A stretch of DNA of 27,195 nucleotides, from assembly GCA_035719045.1 (NCBI GenBank), contig DASTGO010000327.1:1-27195 (forward strand), written 5' to 3'. The position numbers and the translations under genes are program-made. This document shows positions 25,551 through 27,195 of this stretch, one piece after another. Every line of letters starts with the position of its first letter. Positions within the stretch are counted from its first letter, which is position 1. The DNA comes from DASTGO01 sp035719045. Lineage in GTDB: Bacteria > Actinomycetota > Actinomycetes > Actinomycetales > Kineosporiaceae. Under the pieces are notes generated by a model that saw nothing but the letters and a program-made list of their open reading frames with translations, made no database searches and was not told the DNA's origin.

Positions 25551-26762
25551 ATGGAACGGTCCGCCGTGCGGTACGGGCTGGCGCTGGAGCAGCCGGCGGT
25601 GGACGCCCTGCGCGGTCAGCTCCCGGTGGTCGCCGAGCAGACGGTGGACGCGATCGCGGTCGAGGTGGGGGAGTACGCCGGGCAGATGACCGGCACCTTC
25701 CGGGAACGGGTCGAGGATGCTGTCCGGCTGGCCCTCGACGGGTTCCTCGGACTGGTCGGGCATGCCGGTGCCGGCGACGCGAGCACCCCGCTCAAGCCGG
25801 TGATGGACGCGGCCTACGCCCTCGGCCGGGGCGAGGCCCGGTCGGGGCGGACGATGTCCGCGCTGCTGGCCGCCTACCGGGTCGGGGCCCGGGTGGCCTG
25901 GCGGGAGTGGAGCACGGTCTGCGTCGCGCTGGACATGCCGTCGCAGGTGCTGGCCCGGTTCGCCGAGCTGGTCTTCTCCTACATCGACACGCTCTCGGCG
26001 GCGAGCGTGACCGGTCACAGTGACCAGCTCGCGGTGACCGGCCGGGTCCGGGAGCAGTACCGGGAACGCCTGGCCCGGGCCATCCTCGACGCCGAACCTC
26101 CGGACCTGCTGCTGGCGCTGGCCGACGGCGCGGAATGGCAGCCGCCGGACTGCCTGACCGCCGTGCTGGCGCGGGCCGCCGACGGGCACAGCCTGCAGGC
26201 GGTGCTCGGCCCGGACACGCTGCTGCTGCCCGGCGACGTCCTCGGCCTGGCCCCGGACCTCGACGTGAGCGTGCTGCTGGCACCGGGCGGCAACCGCCGG
26301 GCCCTCCTGGACGCCCTCGGACCCACCCCGGCGATCGTCGGCCCGACCCGGCCCTGGACGCAGTCGGGGGCCTCCCTGCACCGGGCCCGCCGGCTGCTGG
26401 ACCGGTACGGGCTGAAGCACCGGCTGCTGGACACCGAGGAACGGCTGGCCGAGCTGGTGGTGATCGCCGACGAGGACGCCCTGCGCGACCTGCGGACCCG
26501 GGTCCTGCGACCGCTGGCCGGACTGCGCCCGGACACCGCCGCCACGCTCGAGTCGACCCTGCGGTCCTGGCTGCTCCACCAGGGACGGCGGGAGGCGGTG
26601 GCGGCCGAACTCGTGGTCCACCCGCAGACCGTCCGCTACCGGATGACCCGGCTGCGCGAACTGTTCGGCGACACCCTGACCGACCCGGAGCGGGTGCTGG
26701 AGATCACCGTCGCACTGGCCGTCGCCCCGGGAGCGGCCGCCACCCCGACCGCCCGGGACTGA
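25551..26762 (+). CDS. PucR-type helix-turn-helix regulator, divergent from the desaturase operon
   Basis: The product is 403 residues. The N-terminal 150 residues are helical (VDALRGQLPVVAEQTVDAIA, then a segment ending SYIDTLSAASVTGH), as in the RsbR/PucR-like regulators of actinobacteria. A central alpha/beta part follows. The C-terminal helix-turn-helix is REAVAAELVVHPQTVRYRMT followed by RLRELFGDTLTDPE. ATG 25551 is preceded by GGGAGGGG with good spacing. The divergent layout suggests that it controls the reductase and desaturase genes and perhaps itself, which is inference from position. It differs in sequence and length from the PucR-type gene at 4499-5677. Confidence 0.85.
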   Translation: MERSAVRYGLALEQPAVDALRGQLPVVAEQTVDAIAVEVGEYAGQMTGTFRERVEDAVRLALDGFLGLVGHAGAGDASTPLKPVMDAAYALGRGEARSGRTMSALLAAYRVGARVAWREWSTVCVALDMPSQVLARFAELVFSYIDTLSAASVTGHSDQLAVTGRVREQYRERLARAILDAEPPDLLLALADGAEWQPPDCLTAVLARAADGHSLQAVLGPDTLLLPGDVLGLAPDLDVSVLLAPGGNRRALLDALGPTPAIVGPTRPWTQSGASLHRARRLLDRYGLKHRLLDTEERLAELVVIADEDALRDLRTRVLRPLAGLRPDTAATLESTLRSWLLHQGRREAVAAELVVHPQTVRYRMTRLRELFGDTLTDPERVLEITVALAVAPGAAATPTARD

Positions 26763-26789
26763 CGGGCGGCCGGGACCGACGACCCCCCG

Positions 26790-26807
26790 GGGCAGTCGGG
26801 GCAGTCG
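26790..26807. repeat. Tandem duplication, 2 x 9 bp
   Basis: GGGGCAGTC occurs twice head to tail, followed by a partial third copy (GGGGCGGCG). It lies between the convergent stops of the PucR-type and phosphorylase genes, 15 bases past the phosphorylase stop. Confidence 0.75.
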
Positions 26808-26822
26808 GGGCGGCGGAGCGGG

Positions 26823-27195
26823 TCAGGCCCCGGCCAGTTCCTCGACGGTGCCGGCCGTGCGGTCGCCGTCCGGGGTGGTCCAGGTGAGCCGGAACTCCGC
26901 CTTCCCGGGGGTGGCCTCCAGCCGGACATGGTGGGATCCGTTGTGCCAGGCCAGTTCCACACTGCCAGGGGCGTTCCCCCGGCCGTGGGTGGGGGTGCCG
27001 TCGAAGGCGGGGTGGGTGTTGCGGAGTTGGATCATGGTCAGGAGGGCGCGGACGACGGGGCGGGTGAGTTGTTCGTGGAGTTCTTCGGGGGTGTAGGTGT
27101 GGCGGTTGACGTCGCGGCCGTTGCCGGTGGTGGCCAGGAGGTCCAGGTCGCCGGTGCCGGCGAGGAGGCCGACGTAGTAGACGTGGGGGGTGCCG
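26823..27195 (-). CDS. Sucrose phosphorylase-like GH13 protein, C-terminal part (5' end outside window)
   Basis: The minus-strand frame is open from the right edge to the TGA at 26823-26825, giving the last 123 residues. It reads GTPHVYYVGLLAGTGDLDLL, then TGNGRDVNRHTYT, RPVVRALLTMIQLRNTHPAF and a short beta-rich tail (SVELAWHNGSHHVRLEATPG). These are the C-terminal barrel end and domain C of GH13 subfamily 18 enzymes. The family includes sucrose phosphorylase (sucrose plus phosphate to glucose-1-phosphate and fructose), sucrose-6-phosphate phosphorylase and glucosylglycerate phosphorylase. The specificity loops lie outside the window. A start at 27035 would give only a 70-residue piece and is not real. 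Confidence 0.85.
   Translation of the reverse strand, partial: GTPHVYYVGLLAGTGDLDLLATTGNGRDVNRHTYTPEELHEQLTRPVVRALLTMIQLRNTHPAFDGTPTHGRGNAPGSVELAWHNGSHHVRLEATPGKAEFRLTWTTPDGDRTAGTVEELAGA

Overview
This is a very GC-rich window (roughly 70% or more over most of it) with heavy third-position G/C bias, frequent GTG starts and purine-rich ribosome binding sites. With actinobacterial-type families (two PucR-type regulators, a DesA3-like desaturase next to a ferredoxin reductase, a PrsW protease), it points to a free-living, probably motile member of the Actinomycetota. The genus cannot be fixed from the sequence. I ran no database searches; family calls rest on motifs I could read.

Left end, about 1-4500, is accessory. 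It holds the tail of a HAD-family phosphatase, a gene-poor stretch, and then the 3' half of a tRNA-Lys(CUU) gene (anticodon loop to CCA) without a 5' half. That is the usual scar where a site-specific element has integrated into a tRNA gene. A terminator hairpin, the C-terminal stub of an ISL3-type transposase and a VanZ-like membrane protein follow. Convergent to VanZ is a two-gene Septu anti-phage system (ptuA ATPase and ptuB HNH nuclease, translationally coupled by a GTGA overlap). These genes have visibly less extreme codon bias than the rest of the window.

From about 4500 to 13850 the content looks like chromosomal housekeeping and envelope genes: a PucR-type regulator, pyruvate phosphate dikinase with a strong terminator, a PrsW-like membrane protease, a small conserved-looking helical protein, a pirin, a membrane-anchored GH16-like fold that has lost its catalytic acids, and a lipoprotein with a lytic transglycosylase domain.

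From 14127 to 22312 lies a signalling pair on the + strand: a methyl-accepting chemotaxis protein with several HAMP-like segments and a C-terminal CheR/CheB-type docking peptide, followed 116 bases later by a 1941-residue protein that joins a Ser/Thr kinase, a large ATPase/helical region, GAF, PAS and a histidine kinase. No cheA, cheW or response regulator is nearby.

The right end carries a protein of unknown function, a ferredoxin reductase-desaturase operon divergent from a second PucR-type regulator, and the 3' end of a sucrose-phosphorylase-like gene. A recurrent small-scale feature is an exact or near-exact two-copy tandem duplication at or just beyond the stop codon of minus-strand genes (five cases, two of which duplicate the stop codon in frame).
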